A stretch of DNA of 55,473 bases. It comes from Pseudomonas sp. QTF5. GTDB lineage: Bacteria; Pseudomonadota; Gammaproteobacteria; Pseudomonadales; Pseudomonadaceae. Of the stretch, positions 24,971-35,068 are shown piece by piece. A program made the position numbers and the translations under genes. The notes beneath the pieces were generated by a model, which worked only from the letters and a program-made list of their open reading frames with translations, searched no databases and was not told the DNA's origin. Numbering within the stretch: the stretch's first letter is position 1; each line of letters begins with the position of its first letter. The stretch spans positions 1-55,473 of the forward strand of contig NZ_AZRW02000019.1 in the NCBI RefSeq assembly GCF_000512695.2, read 5' to 3'.

Positions 24971-27139
24971 ATGAACAGAATCAACCCTGTCTCGCGTCGC
25001 GGTTTTCTCAAGGGCAGTGCGGTGTTGGGCGGCGGTCTGGTGGTGGCGTTTGTCATCCCGGGTGCCAATCGCTTTGCCGTTGGGGCCGAGAATCAAGGAA
25101 ACGTCTTCGCGCCCAATGCGTTTTTACGCATTGGCAACGACAACAGCATCACTGTGCTGCTCGGTCATTCGGAAATGGGCCAGGGCATCTGGACCGGCCT
25201 GACCATGTTGATCGCCGAAGAGCTGGACGCCGACTGGTCGAAAATCCGCGTCGAGCATGCGCCAGCCTCGGCGGCCGATTATGGCCTGCCGGCGTTTGGC
25301 GGGATGCAGATCACCGGCGGCTCGACGTCGACCTGGATGGAGTTCGATCGCTATCGCCAAGCCGGAGCGGCGGCGCGCTTGATGCTGATCGAGGCAGCGG
25401 CCAAGCGATTCGACGTGGCGCCTTCGCAGATTCGCACCGAATCGGGCGTGGTCATCGCCGGCGACAAACGTGCCACTTACGGCGAATTGGCGGATGACGC
25501 CGCCAAGTTACCGGTGCCGGATCCGGCCTTGATCAAGTTCAAGGAAGCCAAAGACTGGAAGGTTATAGGCAAGCCCACCAAGCGCCTCGACACCCCGGAG
25601 AAAATCACCGGGCAGGCCAAGTTCGGCATGGACGTGCAATTCGATGGGCTGATGACGGCGATGGTCGCTCGCCCACCGGTGTTCGGTGGCAGCGTCAAAT
25701 CCTTCGAAGGCGCCGAGGCACTGGCGGTGCCGGGCGTGCACAAAGTGGTGCAGGTGCCCACGGGTGTCGCAGTGATTGCCGATCATTATTGGGCGGCGAA
25801 GCTGGGGCGCGATGCGCTGAAGGTCGAATGGGACCTGGGGCCGAACGCCGGGCTCGACAGTCAACAACTGCTGGAAAGCTTCCGTAAACTCGCCGCCACC
25901 CCCGGCACTTCCGCCAGTAAGGCCGGGGATGCGACGGCGACGCTAGGCAAAGCAGCGAAGACAATTGAAGCCGAATACAGCGTGCCATACCTGGCCCACG
26001 CGCCGATGGAACCGCTCAACTGCACGGTGAAAATCTCCAAGGATAAATGCGAAATCTGGACCGGTACGCAGTTTCAGACGCTGGATCAGATGATCGCGGG
26101 GAAGATCACCGGGCTCAAACCCGAACAGGTCGAGATCCACACCCAATTCCTCGGCGGCGGCTTCGGGCGACGGGCCAATCCGACCTCGGATTTTGTCAGC
26201 GAAGCTGTGTACGTCGCCAAGGCAGCGGGCGGGCCGGTGAAAACCGTCTGGGCCCGAGAGGATGACATTCGTGGCGGTTATTACCGTTCGGCGTTCTTGC
26301 ATCAGGCGCGCATCGGGCTGGGTGCCGACGGTATGCCGATGGCCTGGATGCATGTGCTGGTCGGGCAGTCGATCCTGACGGGCACCTCGTTTGCGGCGAC
26401 CATGGTCAAGGATGGCGTCGACAAAACCTCCGTCGAAGGCGTGGCCGACAGTCCTTATCTTGTGGGGCTGGCCAACCACCAGGTCGAACTGCATTCACCG
26501 CAAACCGGCATCAGCGTGCTGTGGCTGCGCTCGGTGGGGCACACCCACACGGCATTTGTCATGGAGTCGTTGATCGATGAACTGGCAGACGCGGCCGGCA
26601 AGGATCCGGTGGAATACCGACGCGCCTTGCTCAAGGCGCATCCGCGGCATCTGGGCGTGCTGAATCTGGCGGTGGAGAAAGCCAACTGGAAAGCACCCTT
26701 GCCGGACGGCCACGCATTGGGTGTGGCGGTGCATGAGTCTTTCGGCAGTTATGTTGCCCAGGTGGCCGAGGTGTCGCAGGACAATCTGGCGATTCGCGTG
26801 CACCGGGTAGTGTGCGCCGTGGATTGCGGCATTGCGGTCAACCCGCAGGGGATCGCCGCGCAGATGGAATCGGGCATCACCTTCGGTCTCGGATTTACCT
26901 TGCACAGCAAACTGACGTTCAAGAACGGTCAGGTGGAGCAGTCCAATTATCACGACTATCAGGTCCTGCGCCTGAACGAGATGCCGGTGGTCGAGGTGCA
27001 TATCGTCCCCAGCAGCGACAAGCCCGGTGGCATCGGCGAGGTCGGCGTACCGCCCGTGGCGCCGGCAGTGGCGAACGCGGTGTTTGCCCTGACCGGGCAG
27101 CGTCTGCGGGAACTGCCGTTGCAACTGTCGGGGGTGTGA
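24971..27139 (+). CDS. molybdopterin-binding large subunit (IorB-like oxidoreductase)
   Basis: A 722-residue xanthine-oxidase-family Mo subunit. A Tat signal opens it (SRRGFLKGSAVLGGG, Arg9-Arg10), so it works in the periplasm. Cofactor motifs are GHSEMGQGIWTGL, GGGFGRR (about 394-400) and the catalytic-Glu region GGIGEVGVPPVAPA (Glu near 689). It should bind molybdopterin cytosine dinucleotide and oxidise an aldehyde or N-heterocycle; isoquinoline itself is only the namesake. Ribosome site GGGAGC. The diheme cytochrome gene starts 1 base after its stop and likely takes its electrons. No MobA/XdhC-type maturation gene is in this window. Confidence 0.92.
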   Translation: MNRINPVSRRGFLKGSAVLGGGLVVAFVIPGANRFAVGAENQGNVFAPNAFLRIGNDNSITVLLGHSEMGQGIWTGLTMLIAEELDADWSKIRVEHAPASAADYGLPAFGGMQITGGSTSTWMEFDRYRQAGAAARLMLIEAAAKRFDVAPSQIRTESGVVIAGDKRATYGELADDAAKLPVPDPALIKFKEAKDWKVIGKPTKRLDTPEKITGQAKFGMDVQFDGLMTAMVARPPVFGGSVKSFEGAEALAVPGVHKVVQVPTGVAVIADHYWAAKLGRDALKVEWDLGPNAGLDSQQLLESFRKLAATPGTSASKAGDATATLGKAAKTIEAEYSVPYLAHAPMEPLNCTVKISKDKCEIWTGTQFQTLDQMIAGKITGLKPEQVEIHTQFLGGGFGRRANPTSDFVSEAVYVAKAAGGPVKTVWAREDDIRGGYYRSAFLHQARIGLGADGMPMAWMHVLVGQSILTGTSFAATMVKDGVDKTSVEGVADSPYLVGLANHQVELHSPQTGISVLWLRSVGHTHTAFVMESLIDELADAAGKDPVEYRRALLKAHPRHLGVLNLAVEKANWKAPLPDGHALGVAVHESFGSYVAQVAEVSQDNLAIRVHRVVCAVDCGIAVNPQGIAAQMESGITFGLGFTLHSKLTFKNGQVEQSNYHDYQVLRLNEMPVVEVHIVPSSDKPGGIGEVGVPPVAPAVANAVFALTGQRLRELPLQLSGV

Positions 27140-27140
27140 G

Positions 27141-27719
27141 ATGAGACGACATATATTTTGGGGTGCGGTGATGCTGATCGGCCTGGGTGGCTATGCCTCG
27201 GACCTGTTCGCTGATGATAAAGAGGCGGTGAAGGCGTTCGATACGGTGCAGAAAGTGTTCCAGAGCCCGCGTTGTCAGAACTGTCATATTCCCGGCGATT
27301 CGCCGCTGCAGTTCGACGCCGGTATTCCTCACGCAATGAATGTGGTTCGCGGCCTGGACGGTAAGGGCGCAGCCGGTTTGCCGTGTGCCAGTTGTCATGC
27401 CGAACGCAATCCGCCGGCCAGTTATGGCCCCAACTCACCACCCGGAGCACCGCATTGGAGCCTGCCGCCGGCCGCCCACAAAATGGCCTGGATCGGTCTA
27501 CCGGCCGATAAGTTGTGCGCGATGATCAAGGACCGTTCCAGCAATGGCGATCGTGATTTTGCGGCGCTGATCAAGCACGTCAGCGACGATAAGCTGGTGC
27601 TTTGGGGCTGGAATCCAGGTGAGGGGCGGGCGCCGGTGCCAGTGCCCCACGATATCTTCGTCACCCAGTTCAAACTCTGGGCCGATGCAGGAGGGCCGTG
27701 TCCGGTGGCAGGTAGCTGA
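27141..27719 (+). CDS. periplasmic diheme cytochrome c partner of the Mo enzyme
   Basis: A 192-residue exported cytochrome. A signal peptide covers about residues 1-24 (MRRHIFWGAVMLIGLGG, cut near LFA). Two heme-c sites are present, CQNCH (45-49) and CASCH (82-86). A long C-terminal half without a heme site contains HKMAWIGLPADKLCAMIKD. It immediately follows the Mo subunit, so it most likely passes electrons to the respiratory chain. Similar genes are annotated only as isoquinoline oxidoreductase-associated; no other function is known to me. Confidence 0.85.
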   Translation: MRRHIFWGAVMLIGLGGYASDLFADDKEAVKAFDTVQKVFQSPRCQNCHIPGDSPLQFDAGIPHAMNVVRGLDGKGAAGLPCASCHAERNPPASYGPNSPPGAPHWSLPPAAHKMAWIGLPADKLCAMIKDRSSNGDRDFAALIKHVSDDKLVLWGWNPGEGRAPVPVPHDIFVTQFKLWADAGGPCPVAGS

Positions 27720-27792
27720 CCAGCGGCGCGTTTATAGGGAGTCATACCGGGTATTAGCGACTCTAACGTTCATATCCATCAAGGAGTGAGTG

Positions 27793-28401
27793 ATGTTAAC
27801 CCCAGGCAAACCGGTCAAGCCCGGCGCTGGCGCAGACACGCGTGCGCCGAACGTCCTCGACAGCCCAGTGCAGGATCGCGATGTACTGCGCGACTTGGCG
27901 CGAAAGGCCGAGCAAGAGCTGATGGGTGTGCAGATGGCGAGCATGGATGAACTGACGCTGCTCCCCAATCGTCATGGCTTCGAGGCTTTGGCCCAGTTAG
28001 GGCTGGAGGCCTGTCAACAGTTGGGCAAACCCGCGACGCTGCTGTTTTTCGACCTTGATGACTTTAAGCACATCAATCAGCTGTACGGCCGCGCGGAGGG
28101 TGACAACGCCCTGAAAACCTTCGCCGATGTGCTACGCATCGCCTTTCGTGAAAGCGATGTGATCGGCCGGCTCGGCAGCGATGAGTTTGCTGCCTTGTTG
28201 ACCGGCGCCGACGCCGTGGAAATTGCCGCGATCAGAGCGCGCCTCGAAGAAATACTCGATGAACGCAATGCCACGGTGCATCGTGGCTATGACATTCGTT
28301 TCTGCATCGGGCAGATCGAGTTTGATCCTCGGCTACACCAGACAGCGGAAGGCTTGTTGGCCTTGGTCGATGAGGCGATGCGCGACGCCGGTCATTGTTG
28401 A
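27793..28401 (+). CDS. short GGDEF-domain protein (GSDEF variant)
   Basis: A 202-residue protein with a single GGDEF domain (about 45-200) and a short polar N terminus; no membrane helix or sensor domain. The domain opens MDELTLLPNRHGFEAL, has FFDLDDFKHINQLYG, and the signature is GSDEF rather than GGDEF. The inhibitory site RESD lies five residues before it. Active GSDEF cyclases exist, so it may make c-di-GMP or only bind it. The start has an ideal AAGGAGTGAGTG ribosome site. It is 73 bases after the cytochrome gene and may be a separate unit. Confidence 0.85.
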   Translation: MLTPGKPVKPGAGADTRAPNVLDSPVQDRDVLRDLARKAEQELMGVQMASMDELTLLPNRHGFEALAQLGLEACQQLGKPATLLFFDLDDFKHINQLYGRAEGDNALKTFADVLRIAFRESDVIGRLGSDEFAALLTGADAVEIAAIRARLEEILDERNATVHRGYDIRFCIGQIEFDPRLHQTAEGLLALVDEAMRDAGHC

Positions 28402-28531
28402 ATGGCGCCTTGCAAGACCGCTGCAACGTGCCCGGATCATTTGGCGAACAACCGAATAGCCAGCGCGCACAACCGATCCAGCAGTTGTTTGCGCGGTGTT
28501 TGACACAAATCGACGACTGAACACCATCCCC

Positions 28532-28621
28532 TGTGGGAGCGGGCTTGCTCGCGAAGGCGGTGTTTGGCCTACAGAAAGTGTCGACTGGCACACCGCTTTC
28601 GCGAGCAAGCCCGCTCCCACA
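28532..28621. repeat. inverted REP pair
   Basis: Forward REP unit from 28532 and its inverse ending at 28621, between the GGDEF gene and the fabI terminator. Confidence 0.92.
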
Positions 28622-28653
28622 TTTGACCGCATCAAGCCTGGAATTGAAGGCAT

Positions 28654-28684
28654 AAAAAAACCCGCCTGAAGAGGCGGGTTTTTT
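28654..28684 (-). terminator. rho-independent terminator of fabI
   Basis: Stem CCCGCCT/AGGCGGG with a GAAG loop, A run on the left and T run on the right, 17 bases past the fabI stop. It can act on both strands. Confidence 0.92.
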
Positions 28685-28700
28685 CATGGCTAACCGAAGA

Positions 28701-29495
28701 TCACTCTTCGATGTTGCCCATGGCGGTGGTGTTGAAGCCGCCGTCTACGTACATGATTTCGCCGCTGATACCGGACGCCAGGTCCGAGCACAGGAAGGCG
28801 CCGGCGTTGCCGACTTCGTCGATGGTGACGTTACGACGCAGCGGGGTTTGCGCTTCGTTGGCTGCCAGCATCTTGCGGAAGTTCTTGATGCCGGAAGCGG
28901 CGAGGGTGCGGATCGGGCCAGCCGATACGCAGTTCACGCGGGTGCCATCCGGGCCCAGGGAGCCGGCCAGGTAACGTACACCAGCTTCCAAGGAAGCCTT
29001 GGCCATGCCCATTACGTTGTAGTTCGGCATGGTGCGCTCGGCGCCCAGGTACGACAGGGTCAGCAGGCTGCCATTGCGGCCTTTCATCATTTCGCGGCCA
29101 GCCTTGGCCAGTGCCACGAAGCTGTAGGCGCTGATGTCGTGAGCGATGCGGAAACCTTCACGGGTGGTGGCTTCGGTGAAGTCGCCGTCCAGTTGGTCGC
29201 CCGGGGCGAAGCCGACGGAGTGCACGATGCAGTCCAGGCCGTCCCACTTCTTGCTCAGTGCTTCGAAGACCTTGGCGATTTCTTCATCGCTGGCCACGTC
29301 GCACGGGAAGCACAGCTCCGGGCTCGAGCCCCAGCCTTGTGCGAATTCTTCGACACGGCCCTTGAGTTTGTCGTTCTGATAAGTGAAGGCAAGTTCAGCG
29401 CCCTCGCGATGCATGGCGGCAGCGATGCCGGATGCGATGGACAGCTTGCTGGCGACACCGACGATCAGTACGCGCTTACCGGCGAGAAAACCCAT
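28701..29495 (-). CDS. fabI: enoyl-[acyl-carrier-protein] reductase I
   Basis: A 264-residue NADH-dependent enoyl-ACP reductase of type II fatty-acid synthesis, cytoplasmic. Family motifs are [20 protein letters not shown] at the cofactor site, [28 protein letters not shown], and the catalytic [20 protein letters not shown] with the Tyr and Lys pair. The final strand ends [14 protein letters not shown]. It starts 20 bases after the nppD stop on the same strand, so read-through from the transporter operon is possible, though fabI normally has its own promoter. A terminator follows. Confidence 0.97.
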   Translation of the reverse strand: MGFLAGKRVLIVGVASKLSIASGIAAAMHREGAELAFTYQNDKLKGRVEEFAQGWGSSPELCFPCDVASDEEIAKVFEALSKKWDGLDCIVHSVGFAPGDQLDGDFTEATTREGFRIAHDISAYSFVALAKAGREMMKGRNGSLLTLSYLGAERTMPNYNVMGMAKASLEAGVRYLAGSLGPDGTRVNCVSAGPIRTLAASGIKNFRKMLAANEAQTPLRRNVTIDEVGNAGAFLCSDLASGISGEIMYVDGGFNTTAMGNIEE

Positions 29496-29515
29496 GTGTT
29501 GCTCCTCTTTTCAGG

Positions 29516-31126
29516 TTATTGCGCAGTGGCTGGTGCCAGAAAAGCGGCTTCCAGCAACTGCTGTGTATACGGATGTTTGGGGGCGGCAAAGATACTTTGC
29601 GCGTCTCCCTGTTCGACCACTTGGCCATGCTTGACCACCATCAGCTGGTGGCTCAGCGCTTTGACGACAGCCAGGTCATGGCTGATAAACAAATACGTCA
29701 GGTTGTACTTGGTTTGCAGTGAACGTAGCAGCTCCACCACTTGGCGTTGCACGGTGCGGTCGAGGGCCGAAGTCGGCTCGTCCAGCAGAATCAACGCCGG
29801 TTTTAGCACTAATGCCCGGGCAATGGCGATTCTCTGCCGTTGCCCACCGGAAAATTCGTGGGGGTAGCGGTGCCGGGTTTCCGGGTCCAGACCTACCTCC
29901 TTGAGTGCCGCAATAATCGCTTGTTCCTGTTCAGCCTCAGTGCCCATCTTGTGGATCCGCAGGCCTTCGCCAACGATCTGGCTCACGCACATCCGTGGGC
30001 TCAGGCTGCCGAAGGGGTCCTGGAACACCACCTGCATTTCCCGCCGTAGCGGTCGAATCTCTTGCTGCGTCAGGCAGTCTAGTTGCTTGTCTTCAAAACG
30101 GATGGCGCCTTTGCTACCGATCAGCCGCAAAATCGCCAGACCGAGCGTCGACTTGCCGGAACCGCTTTCTCCCACAATCCCCAAGGTCTGGCCCTGAGGC
30201 AGGCTGAAATTGATGCCGTCGACCGCTTTGATATGGTCCACGGTCTTTTTCAGAAAGCCTTTCTTGATCGGGAACCAGACTTTCAGGTCCTCGACCTGCA
30301 GCAAGGGCGGGCCAATCACATTGGTCGCCGGCTTGCCGCTGGGCTCCGCTGCCAGCAGTTCCCGCGTGTACGGATGCTGCGGCGCGCGGAACAATTCTTC
30401 GCACGATGCCTGTTCGACGATGCAACCGCGCTGCATGACACATACGCGATGCGCAATTCTTCGCACAAGGTTCAAGTCATGACTGATCAGTAACAACGCC
30501 ATGCCCAGACGGGCCTGCAATTCCTTGAGCAGTTCGAGAATTTTCAGTTGAACGGTCACGTCCAGCGCCGTGGTCGGTTCGTCGGCGATCAGCAGTTCCG
30601 GCTCATTGGCCAGGGCCATGGCGATCATTACCCGCTGGCGCTGGCCACCGGACAACTCGTGGGGCAGGGCCTTGAGACGCTTCTGCGGTTCGGGGATGCC
30701 GACCATTTCCAGCAGTTCCAGCGTGCGTTTGGTTGCGATTTTGCCGGTCAGGCCTTTGTGGATGCCCAACACCTCGTTGATCTGCTTCTCGATCGAATGC
30801 AGTGGATTGAGCGAGGTCATCGGTTCTTGAAAGATCATCGCAATCCGGTTGCCGCGGATGTGGCGGATGGTTTTCTCTTTCAGGCCCAGCAGGTTCTGGT
30901 CGGAATAAGTGATGGTGCCGGACGGATGTCGGGCCAGCGGGTAGGGCAGCAGGCGCAGGATCGAGTGGGCGGTCACCGATTTGCCGGAGCCGCTTTCGCC
31001 CACCAGCGCCAGGGTTTCGCCACGCTTGATGTCGAAGCTGACGCCCTCGACCACCCGCTGAACGCGTTCACCGACGACAAATTCGACGGCCAGGTCGCGC
31101 ACTTCGATCAGATTGTCCTGATTCAT
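29516..31126 (-). CDS. nppD: peptide ABC transporter ATPase (YejF/NppD type)
   Basis: A 536-residue cytoplasmic ATPase with two complete nucleotide-binding domains. Each has Walker A (GESGSGKSVTAHS and GESGSGKSTLGLA), the ABC signature (LSGGQRQRV and FSGGQRQRI) and Walker B with DEPTTALD or DEPTSALD. Between and after them is the oligopeptide-type HPYTRELL/HPYTQQLL region. The start at 31126 has a GAGGAAGTGAA ribosome site. It is the last gene of the importer operon; in P. aeruginosa NppA1A2BCD takes up peptidyl nucleoside antibiotics, and the E. coli relative YejABEF takes up microcin C. Confidence 0.93.
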   Translation of the reverse strand: MNQDNLIEVRDLAVEFVVGERVQRVVEGVSFDIKRGETLALVGESGSGKSVTAHSILRLLPYPLARHPSGTITYSDQNLLGLKEKTIRHIRGNRIAMIFQEPMTSLNPLHSIEKQINEVLGIHKGLTGKIATKRTLELLEMVGIPEPQKRLKALPHELSGGQRQRVMIAMALANEPELLIADEPTTALDVTVQLKILELLKELQARLGMALLLISHDLNLVRRIAHRVCVMQRGCIVEQASCEELFRAPQHPYTRELLAAEPSGKPATNVIGPPLLQVEDLKVWFPIKKGFLKKTVDHIKAVDGINFSLPQGQTLGIVGESGSGKSTLGLAILRLIGSKGAIRFEDKQLDCLTQQEIRPLRREMQVVFQDPFGSLSPRMCVSQIVGEGLRIHKMGTEAEQEQAIIAALKEVGLDPETRHRYPHEFSGGQRQRIAIARALVLKPALILLDEPTSALDRTVQRQVVELLRSLQTKYNLTYLFISHDLAVVKALSHQLMVVKHGQVVEQGDAQSIFAAPKHPYTQQLLEAAFLAPATAQ

Positions 31127-31127
31127 T

Positions 31128-32147
31128 TCACTTCCTCGGGTCGAAGGCATCGCGAGCGGACTCGCCGATGAACACCAGCAGGCTCAACATCAGCGCCAGC
31201 ACCGCAAATGCGCTCATACCGAGCCACGGGGCTTGCAGGTTGGATTTACCCTGAGCCACCAGCTCACCCAGGGACGGCGCGCCCGGCGGCAGGCCGAAGC
31301 CGAGGAAATCCAGGGCGGTCAGGGTGCCGATGGCGCCGGTCAGGATGAACGGCATGAAGGTCATGGTCGAGACCATGGCGTTGGGCAGAATGTGGCGGAA
31401 CATGATCGCACCATTGCGCATGCCCAGCGCCCGCGCCGCGCGCACGTATTCCAGATTCCGACCGCGCAGGAACTCGGCGCGCACCACATCCACCAGGCTC
31501 ATCCACGAGAACAGCAGCATGATCCCCAGCAGCCACCAGAAGTTCGGCTGCACGAAGCTGGCGAGGATGATCAGCAAGTACAGCACTGGCAGCCCGGACC
31601 AGATCTCCAGAAAACGCTGCCCGGCCAGATCGACCCAGCCGCCATAAAAACCCTGCAAGGCCCCGGCGATCACGCCGATGATCGAGCTGAGAATGGTCAG
31701 CGTCAAAGCAAACAGCACCGAAATCCGGAAGCCATAAATCACCCGGGCCAGCACATCGCGGCCCTGATCGTCGGTGCCCAACAGGTTATCGGCCGAAGGC
31801 GGCGCGGGGGCCGGGACTTTCAGGTCGTAGTTGATGCTCTGGTAGCTGTAGGGAATCGGTGCCCACACCACCCAGGCATCCTTGGCCTTGAGCAGTTCGC
31901 GGATGTACGGGCTCTTGTAGTTGGCTTCCAGCGGGAATTCGCCGCCGAACGCGGTTTCCGGGTAGCGCTTGAGTGCCGGGAAGTACCAGGCGTTGTCGTA
32001 GTGCACCACCAGCGGTTTGTCGTTGGCGATCAGCTCGGCACCGAGGCTTGCGCCGAACAGAATCAGAAACAGCCATAGCGACCACCAGCCACGCTTGTTG
32101 GCCTTGAACAGTTCGAAACGTCGGCGATTGAGAGGGGATAAGTTCAT
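31128..32147 (-). CDS. nppC: peptide ABC transporter permease (YejE/NppC type)
   Basis: A 339-residue inner-membrane permease. An N-terminal helix (GWWSLWLFLILFGASLGAEL) precedes a large periplasmic loop typical of YejE, then the OppC-type core with LLGTDDQGRDVLARVIYGFR and the ATPase-coupling EAA loop ARALGMRNGAIMFRHILPNA. It forms the channel with the NppB permease. The start at 32147 has GGGAGCATTGAG upstream; a longer frame to 32189 overlaps nppB. It is 1 base from the next start and overlaps nothing, indicating tight coupling. Confidence 0.92.
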   Translation of the reverse strand: MNLSPLNRRRFELFKANKRGWWSLWLFLILFGASLGAELIANDKPLVVHYDNAWYFPALKRYPETAFGGEFPLEANYKSPYIRELLKAKDAWVVWAPIPYSYQSINYDLKVPAPAPPSADNLLGTDDQGRDVLARVIYGFRISVLFALTLTILSSIIGVIAGALQGFYGGWVDLAGQRFLEIWSGLPVLYLLIILASFVQPNFWWLLGIMLLFSWMSLVDVVRAEFLRGRNLEYVRAARALGMRNGAIMFRHILPNAMVSTMTFMPFILTGAIGTLTALDFLGFGLPPGAPSLGELVAQGKSNLQAPWLGMSAFAVLALMLSLLVFIGESARDAFDPRK

Positions 32148-32148
32148 C

Positions 32149-33222
32149 TCAATGCTCCCGGCTTTCGAAGTCGATGCGCGGATCGACAAAGGTGTAGGTG
32201 AGGTCGCCGATCAGCTTCACCACCAGCCCCAGCAAGGTGAAGATGAATAGCGTGCCGAAGACGATCGGGTAGTCGCGGTTGATCGCTGCTTCAAAGCTCA
32301 TCAGACCGAGACCGTCGAGGGAGAAAATCACTTCCACCAGCAACGAGCCGGTGAAAAAGATCCCGATGAATGCCGATGGGAAACCGGCGATCACCAACAG
32401 CATGGCGTTGCGAAACACATGGCCGTAGAGCACGCGGTGGCGAGTCAGGCCCTTGGCCTTGGCGGTGACCACATACTGTTTGTTGATTTCGTCGAGGAAG
32501 CTGTTCTTGGTCAGCAGCGTCATGGTCGCGAAGTTGCCGATCACCAATGCGGTTACCGGCAGTGCCAGGTGCCAGAAATAATCGAGGATCTTGCCGCCGG
32601 TGCTGAGCTCGTCGAAGTTGTTCGAGGTCAGGCCCCGTAGCGGGAACCAATCGAAATAGCTGCCGCCGGCGAACACCACAATCAGCAGGATGGCGAACAA
32701 GAACGCCGGGATCGCGTAACCGACGATGATCGCCGAACTGGTCCAGACGTCGAAATGGCTGCCGTGTCGCGTCGCCTTGGCGATCCCCAGCGGGATCGAC
32801 ACCAGGTACATGATCAGCGTGCTCCACAGCCCCAGGGAAATCGACACCGGCATCTTTTCCTTGATCAGGTCGATGACCTTGGCGTCGCGGAAGAAGCTGT
32901 CGCCGAAATCCAGGGTGGCGTAGTTCTTGATCATGATCCACAAGCGTTCCGGCGCCGATTTGTCGAAGCCGTACATGTGCTCGATTTCCTTGACCAGCGC
33001 CGGGTCCAGGCCCTGGGCGCCGCGATAGGCCGACCCGGCCACCGACACTTCGGCACCACCGCCGGCAATGCGGCTGGTGGCGCCTTCGAAGCCTTCGAGC
33101 TTGGCGATCATCTGTTCCACCGGCCCACCGGGGGCGGCCTGGATGATCACGAAGTTGATCAGCAAAATGCCGAACAGGGTCGGGATGATCAGCAGCAGCC
33201 GCCGAAAAATATACGCCAGCAT
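32149..33222 (-). CDS. nppB: peptide ABC transporter permease (YejB/NppB type)
   Basis: A 357-residue permease of the OppB/DppB class. It begins [20 protein letters not shown], followed by [18 protein letters not shown], a periplasmic loop, and about five further helices. The coupling loop is [20 protein letters not shown]. It pairs with NppC to form the pore. It lies 4 bases after the nppA2 stop. Length and layout match the E. coli microcin C transporter YejB. Confidence 0.92.
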   Translation of the reverse strand: MLAYIFRRLLLIIPTLFGILLINFVIIQAAPGGPVEQMIAKLEGFEGATSRIAGGGAEVSVAGSAYRGAQGLDPALVKEIEHMYGFDKSAPERLWIMIKNYATLDFGDSFFRDAKVIDLIKEKMPVSISLGLWSTLIMYLVSIPLGIAKATRHGSHFDVWTSSAIIVGYAIPAFLFAILLIVVFAGGSYFDWFPLRGLTSNNFDELSTGGKILDYFWHLALPVTALVIGNFATMTLLTKNSFLDEINKQYVVTAKAKGLTRHRVLYGHVFRNAMLLVIAGFPSAFIGIFFTGSLLVEVIFSLDGLGLMSFEAAINRDYPIVFGTLFIFTLLGLVVKLIGDLTYTFVDPRIDFESREH

Positions 33223-33226
33223 CTGA

Positions 33227-35068
33227 TTACTCCGTGCCCGCAGGGTCGGCTTGCAGTTTGGTTTCGACTTCTATCGGCAGTGCCGCGTTGGGCTTGGCCC
33301 ACCAGGTATTGATGCCGATGTCATATTTGGGCGAAACCTTCGGGTGGCCGATGTGGTTCCAGTACGCCACGCGCCAGGTCTTGATGTGCCAATTGGGGAT
33401 CACGTAATAGCCCCATTGCAGCACCCGGTCCAGCGCCCGGGCATGGGCCACCAGGCTTTGGCGCGAATCGGCGTTGATCAGTTGCTCGACCAGTTGGTCC
33501 ACCACCGGGTCTTTCAAGCCCATGGAGTTGCGGCTGCCGGGTTTGTCGGCGGCGGCGGTCATCCAGTACTCGCGCTGTTCGTTACCCGGCGAGTTCGACT
33601 GCGGGAAGCTGCCGACGACCATGTCGAAGTCCCGGGAGCGCACGCGGTTGATGTATTGCGAGACGTCGACCCGACGGATCACCAGATCAATGCCCAAATC
33701 ACTGAGGTTACGCTTGAACGGCAGCAGTATCCGCTCGAACTCGGTCTGGGCCAGCAGAAATTCGATGGTCACCGGTTTGCCGTTGGCGTCGACCATTTTG
33801 TCGTCGACGATCCGCCAGCCGGCCTCTTGCAGCAATTGCCAGGCCTGGCGCTGCTGGACGCGGATCATGCCGCTGGCGTCGGTCACCGGGTTCTGGAACG
33901 CCTCGCTGAACACTTGCTCGGGAATCTTGCCGCGGAACGGGTCGAGGATCGCCAGTTGATCGGCGTCCGGCAGGCCGGTGGCGGCCATTTCCGAGTTTTC
34001 GAAGTAACTGCGGGTGCGCGCGTAGGCGCCGTTGAACAGTTGCTTGTTGGTCCATTCGAAGTCCAGCAACAGGGTTAGTGCCTGGCGCACACGCACATCC
34101 TGAAACATCGGGCGGCGCAGGTTGAACACGAAGCCTTGCATGCCGGTGGGGTTGCCGTTCGGGATTTCTTCCTTGATCAGGCGACCTTCAGTCACCGCCG
34201 GAATGTTGTAGGCCTTGGCCCAGTTTTTCGCGGCCGATTCCAGCCAGTAGTCGAACTGACCGGCCTTGAGCGCTTCCAGCGCGACGGTGTTGTCGCGGTA
34301 GTAGTCGGTGGTCAGCACGTCGAAGTTGTAGAAGCCGCGATTGACCGGCAGCTCCTTGCCCCAGTAATCCTTGACCCGCTCATAGCGTACCGAACGTCCG
34401 GCCTTCACTTCGCTGACTTTGTACGGGCCATTGCCCAGCGGCAATTCCAGGTTGCCCTTGTTGAAGTCGCGGGTAGCCCACCAATGCTTGGGCAGCACCG
34501 GCAACTGGCCGAGGATCAGCGGCAGTTCGCGATTGTTGTTGTGCTTGAACTTGAACAGCACTTTGAGCGGGTCTTCGGCGACCACTTCTTCCACGTCGCT
34601 GTAATAGCCGCGGTAGAGCGGGGCGCCGTCCTTGATCAGGGTCTGGAAGCTGAATACCACGTCTTCGGCACGCACCGGGTGACCATCGTGGAAGCGTGCT
34701 TCGGGACGCAGGTAAAAGCGCACCCAGCTGTTGTCCGGGGCTTTTTCGATTTTGCCGGCGATCAGGCCATATTGAGTGAACGGCTCATCCAGACCCTGTT
34801 TGGCCAGGGTGTCGTAGATCATGCTGATGTCGTCGGCCGGCACGCCTTTGTTGATGAACGGGTTGAGGCTGTCGAAGCCACCGAAGCCGGCCTGACGGAA
34901 GATCCCGCCCTTGGGCGCGTCGGGGTTTACGTAATCGAAATGTTTGAAATCGGTCGGGTATTTCGGCGGTTCGTTGTACAGGGTCAGGGCATGTTGCGGG
35001 GCGGCGCAGGCCAGCCCAGCGAACAACAGACCGCTGGCCTGCAAGAGCAGGGCACGTACGGGTTTCAT
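33227..35068 (-). CDS. nppA2: peptide-binding protein (second of two, NppA2/YejA type)
   Basis: A 613-residue periplasmic solute-binding protein of family 5. The signal peptide is [22 protein letters not shown]; the mature part opens [14 protein letters not shown] and has the family strand [12 protein letters not shown], then [20 protein letters not shown]. It presents short peptides or peptide-linked antibiotics to the NppBC pore. The start at 35068 has GGAGAAAGATCG upstream and overlaps the nppA1 stop (ATGA). It is a paralogue of the gene just upstream. Confidence 0.92.
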   Translation of the reverse strand: MKPVRALLLQASGLLFAGLACAAPQHALTLYNEPPKYPTDFKHFDYVNPDAPKGGIFRQAGFGGFDSLNPFINKGVPADDISMIYDTLAKQGLDEPFTQYGLIAGKIEKAPDNSWVRFYLRPEARFHDGHPVRAEDVVFSFQTLIKDGAPLYRGYYSDVEEVVAEDPLKVLFKFKHNNNRELPLILGQLPVLPKHWWATRDFNKGNLELPLGNGPYKVSEVKAGRSVRYERVKDYWGKELPVNRGFYNFDVLTTDYYRDNTVALEALKAGQFDYWLESAAKNWAKAYNIPAVTEGRLIKEEIPNGNPTGMQGFVFNLRRPMFQDVRVRQALTLLLDFEWTNKQLFNGAYARTRSYFENSEMAATGLPDADQLAILDPFRGKIPEQVFSEAFQNPVTDASGMIRVQQRQAWQLLQEAGWRIVDDKMVDANGKPVTIEFLLAQTEFERILLPFKRNLSDLGIDLVIRRVDVSQYINRVRSRDFDMVVGSFPQSNSPGNEQREYWMTAAADKPGSRNSMGLKDPVVDQLVEQLINADSRQSLVAHARALDRVLQWGYYVIPNWHIKTWRVAYWNHIGHPKVSPKYDIGINTWWAKPNAALPIEVETKLQADPAGTE

